A stretch of DNA of 8,380 bases, from positions 1-8,380 of the forward strand of contig JAFADM010000602.1 of NCBI GenBank assembly GCA_023424865.1, read 5' to 3'. This document shows positions 6,778 to 8,380 of the stretch, one piece after another. This stretch comes from Bacillota bacterium. Lineage in GTDB: Bacteria; Bacillota_A; Clostridia; DSM-8532. The notes under the pieces are model-generated. The model did no database searches. It was not told the DNA's origin and was given only the letters and a program-made list of their open reading frames with translations. The translations under genes and the position numbers were made by a program. Every line of letters begins with the position of its first letter. The first letter of the stretch is position 1.

Positions 6778-8247
6778 TTAAGTGTTGTCAATCCAGGTAA
6801 GAACCGCAATTTGCCGGGTTAGGGAGCTAATTTTGCAAGCTTCGGACGTTCGCACCCCTATTGCCCAGATAATGCGGTTATCCTTTGCCAAAAGAGGAAT
6901 TTGTCCTCTCTTTTCAAAAGGTATTTTTTTATTGATAAAAAGTTCCTTAAGCTTTTGTTCCCCGGGGCCCCCCTTCGGTCGTATCCGATCCCCATTTCTT
7001 CGGCACCTTATATCTATTCCACCTTCAAAAGCACCATAATCAAAGAGCTGGATCATGCTTTCCTCAGGCATGGACTTTAGGCTTCCGAAAAGGTTTTGGG
7101 CTTCTTCACGGCAAAGAAGCTCTGCCTTTAAACAGCCGAAGACCTCAGGTACAGGGGTTATACCGGGAATAGCCGCCGGGCGGCAAAAATCCGTAAGGTC
7201 TTTTTTCCCTTTAAAAACGTCTGTCCGGTCACCTTTCAAAAATTCAAGAAGACCATAATCCGTTTTTACCGTGACTCTTTCGGGCAGCATCAGGTATTTT
7301 CCTGTTATATTCTTGCCGCAGAGAGCTAAAATATCCTCCACATGCACGGATTCCAAATTTTTTTTACTGCCGTTGAGACGGGACCATATAAGTCTTACCG
7401 CTCTTCGGGAAAGAACAGGCTTTGCTGCTGCCAGCCCTTTTGCATCCACCACTAGGTAGTTTCCGCCACTGTCCAGGAGAACCCGATCTAATAGCTCGCC
7501 GGCAAGCTCCTCCAAGAATTGATTTTCCTCATAAGCCCTTTTAGAAAGGGAAATAAGGGGCTTTACCGGATCCAGTCCCATTTGCTTTCGGATAAAGGGA
7601 AACACCTGATTTCGAACTCGGTTTCTCTGGTAATCATCGGATAAATTGCTGCTATCCACCCTGTAGGAAAGGCCCTGACTCTTTAAATAAGCCAGAATTT
7701 CATCCCGTCCTGCATCCAGAAGCGGCCGAAGCAGCTCCCGGGGCTTATCTCCCGGCTTTACTTCATTTCCCAGCGAAAAGGCAGCCAGTCCTTCCAGACC
7801 CGCGCCCCGCATTAAATTCATAAAAACCGTTTCCGCCCGATCCTCCCGGTTGTGGGCAACGGCTATAACCTGATATCCCGCTTCCTCCATGGCCTGCTTT
7901 AAGAAGGCATAGCGCACCAGCCTTCCTACTTCCTCCTCGGAAAGACCTTTTTCAGCGCTTAATTTTCCCACATCTGCGCGAAAAATACGGCAGGGAAGGT
8001 CTGCCTTTTTACAAAAATTAAGAACAAACCCTTCATCCCCGTCGGATTCATTTCCTCTTAGCAGATGGTTAACGTGAACGACTTGAACTTTAATGCCCAA
8101 AGGTTCACGAAGCCTGCTTAAAAGGCTTGCAAGGCATATGGAATCCGCCCCTCCCGAAAGTCCTGCTATAATGCCAAAAGGGCGGCGGCCTTCCGCCGAG
8201 GCTTCCACGGCTTCCCTGACCCTGTGATAAAGAGGGTGCTCAGCCAT
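6778..8247 (-). CDS. tilS: tRNA(Ile)-lysidine synthetase
   Basis: Converts C34 of tRNA-Ile(CAU) to lysidine using ATP and lysine, so the tRNA reads AUA and is charged with isoleucine. The 489 residues carry an N-type ATP-pyrophosphatase domain with the P-loop SGGADS at 31-36, HVNHLLRG at 58-65 and HNREDRAET at 132-140, plus RPLLD at 174-178 and the basic NRVRN segment at 209-213. The C-terminal TilS domain (about 400-486) has RNGDRIRP, QKLKELFINKKIP and RIIWAIG. The start at plus 8245-8247 is chosen because it overlaps the dnaB stop by 8 nt (ATGGCTGA) and places the P-loop at the usual distance. Earlier in-frame ATGs at 8286 and 8370 lie deep inside dnaB. No Shine-Dalgarno sequence is visible, and a hairpin sits in its place, suggesting translational coupling to dnaB. 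Confidence 0.95.
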   Translation of the reverse strand: MAEHPLYHRVREAVEASAEGRRPFGIIAGLSGGADSICLASLLSRLREPLGIKVQVVHVNHLLRGNESDGDEGFVLNFCKKADLPCRIFRADVGKLSAEKGLSEEEVGRLVRYAFLKQAMEEAGYQVIAVAHNREDRAETVFMNLMRGAGLEGLAAFSLGNEVKPGDKPRELLRPLLDAGRDEILAYLKSQGLSYRVDSSNLSDDYQRNRVRNQVFPFIRKQMGLDPVKPLISLSKRAYEENQFLEELAGELLDRVLLDSGGNYLVVDAKGLAAAKPVLSRRAVRLIWSRLNGSKKNLESVHVEDILALCGKNITGKYLMLPERVTVKTDYGLLEFLKGDRTDVFKGKKDLTDFCRPAAIPGITPVPEVFGCLKAELLCREEAQNLFGSLKSMPEESMIQLFDYGAFEGGIDIRCRRNGDRIRPKGGPGEQKLKELFINKKIPFEKRGQIPLLAKDNRIIWAIGVRTSEACKISSLTRQIAVLTWIDNT

Positions 8248-8380
8248 GGCTCGTACCGGCGGATCCGGTACCGTAAGCCTTATCATCGTACAGACGGTTG
8301 CCGAACTTGGTATATTGAGGAATCCACGCCAGATCCACGGTTCCGGTGGAACCGTTTCTGTGCTTGGCAATGATAACCTC
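8240..8380 (-). CDS. dnaB: Replicative DNA helicase DnaB, C-terminal end (partial)
   Basis: Reading from the window edge in frame gives 46 codons and a TGA. The sequence EVIIAKHRNGSTGTVDLAW, then IPQYTKFGNR, matches the conserved end of the RecA-like ATPase domain of DnaB, with the KxRNGxTG and xFxNR motifs near the C-terminus. DnaB is the hexameric helicase that unwinds DNA at the replication fork. The last 16 or so residues (DDKAYGTGSAGTSHG) are a short variable tail. The stop codon lies inside the first codons of tilS, so the two genes are almost certainly co-transcribed. Only the last part of the protein is in the window. Confidence 0.9.
   Translation of the reverse strand, partial: EVIIAKHRNGSTGTVDLAWIPQYTKFGNRLYDDKAYGTGSAGTSHG
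8253..8271 (-). promoter_or_regulatory. Hairpin over the tilS initiation region
   Basis: GTACCGG (minus strand, plus 8265-8271), a 5-nt loop and CCGGTAC (plus 8253-8259) form a perfect 7-bp GC-rich stem ending 5 nt before the tilS ATG. It occupies the place where a Shine-Dalgarno sequence would be. It lies within the last dnaB codons, so ribosomes finishing dnaB would open it. Confidence 0.5.

Noticed and set aside
8338..8354. Perfect 7-bp inverted repeat with a 3-nt loop
   Set aside because: It falls in the conserved DnaB codons for NGSTGT and is adequately explained by coding sequence.
8248..8370. A 41-residue N-terminal extension of TilS
   Set aside because: This stretch encodes the conserved DnaB C-terminus in another frame, and the P-loop position fits the ATG at 8245-8247.

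Overview
The window looks like chromosomal core sequence from a low-to-moderate GC Firmicute, most likely a member of the Clostridia. The reasons are the strong AGGAGG-type ribosome binding sites, a TTG start, the dnaB-tilS-hpt-ftsH gene order, and a cobalamin-dependent methionine synthase whose reactivation domain is a separate protein. No phage, transposon, CRISPR or defence genes are visible. Every supported gene lies on the minus strand, so the window is best read from high to low coordinates.

Region 1 (8380 to about 4004) is a housekeeping unit. It holds the last 46 codons of the replicative helicase DnaB; tilS (tRNA-Ile lysidine synthetase), which overlaps the dnaB stop by 8 nt; hpt (purine salvage phosphoribosyltransferase); and ftsH (membrane AAA+ zinc protease). 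It ends in a clear intrinsic terminator at 4004-4035. The 253-nt gap between tilS and hpt contains the most unusual sequence here: six tandem 22-bp units in exact register. Each carries a small hairpin, and the stems show two-sided compensatory changes. A larger imperfect hairpin follows in the hpt leader.

Region 2 (about 4003 to 246) is a probable methionine/one-carbon operon. It holds a 205-aa stand-alone methionine synthase reactivation-domain-like protein; an 821-aa MetH with homocysteine, folate and cobalamin domains but no fused reactivation domain; and a small three-helix membrane protein with a very acidic tail, which resembles DUF4282 proteins. The intergenic gaps are about 24-25 nt.

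Region 3 (245 to 1) is a tRNA operon. A good sigma-A-type promoter (189-217) precedes tRNA-Gly(CCC) with an encoded CCA, followed by the 5' half of a second tRNA, probably tRNA-Thr, cut by the window edge.

The genes are mostly well-known families. The items worth a second look are the 22-bp hairpin array, the hairpin-occluded and SD-less tilS start, the corrected TTG start of ftsH, the split MetH system, and the unknown membrane protein attached to it.
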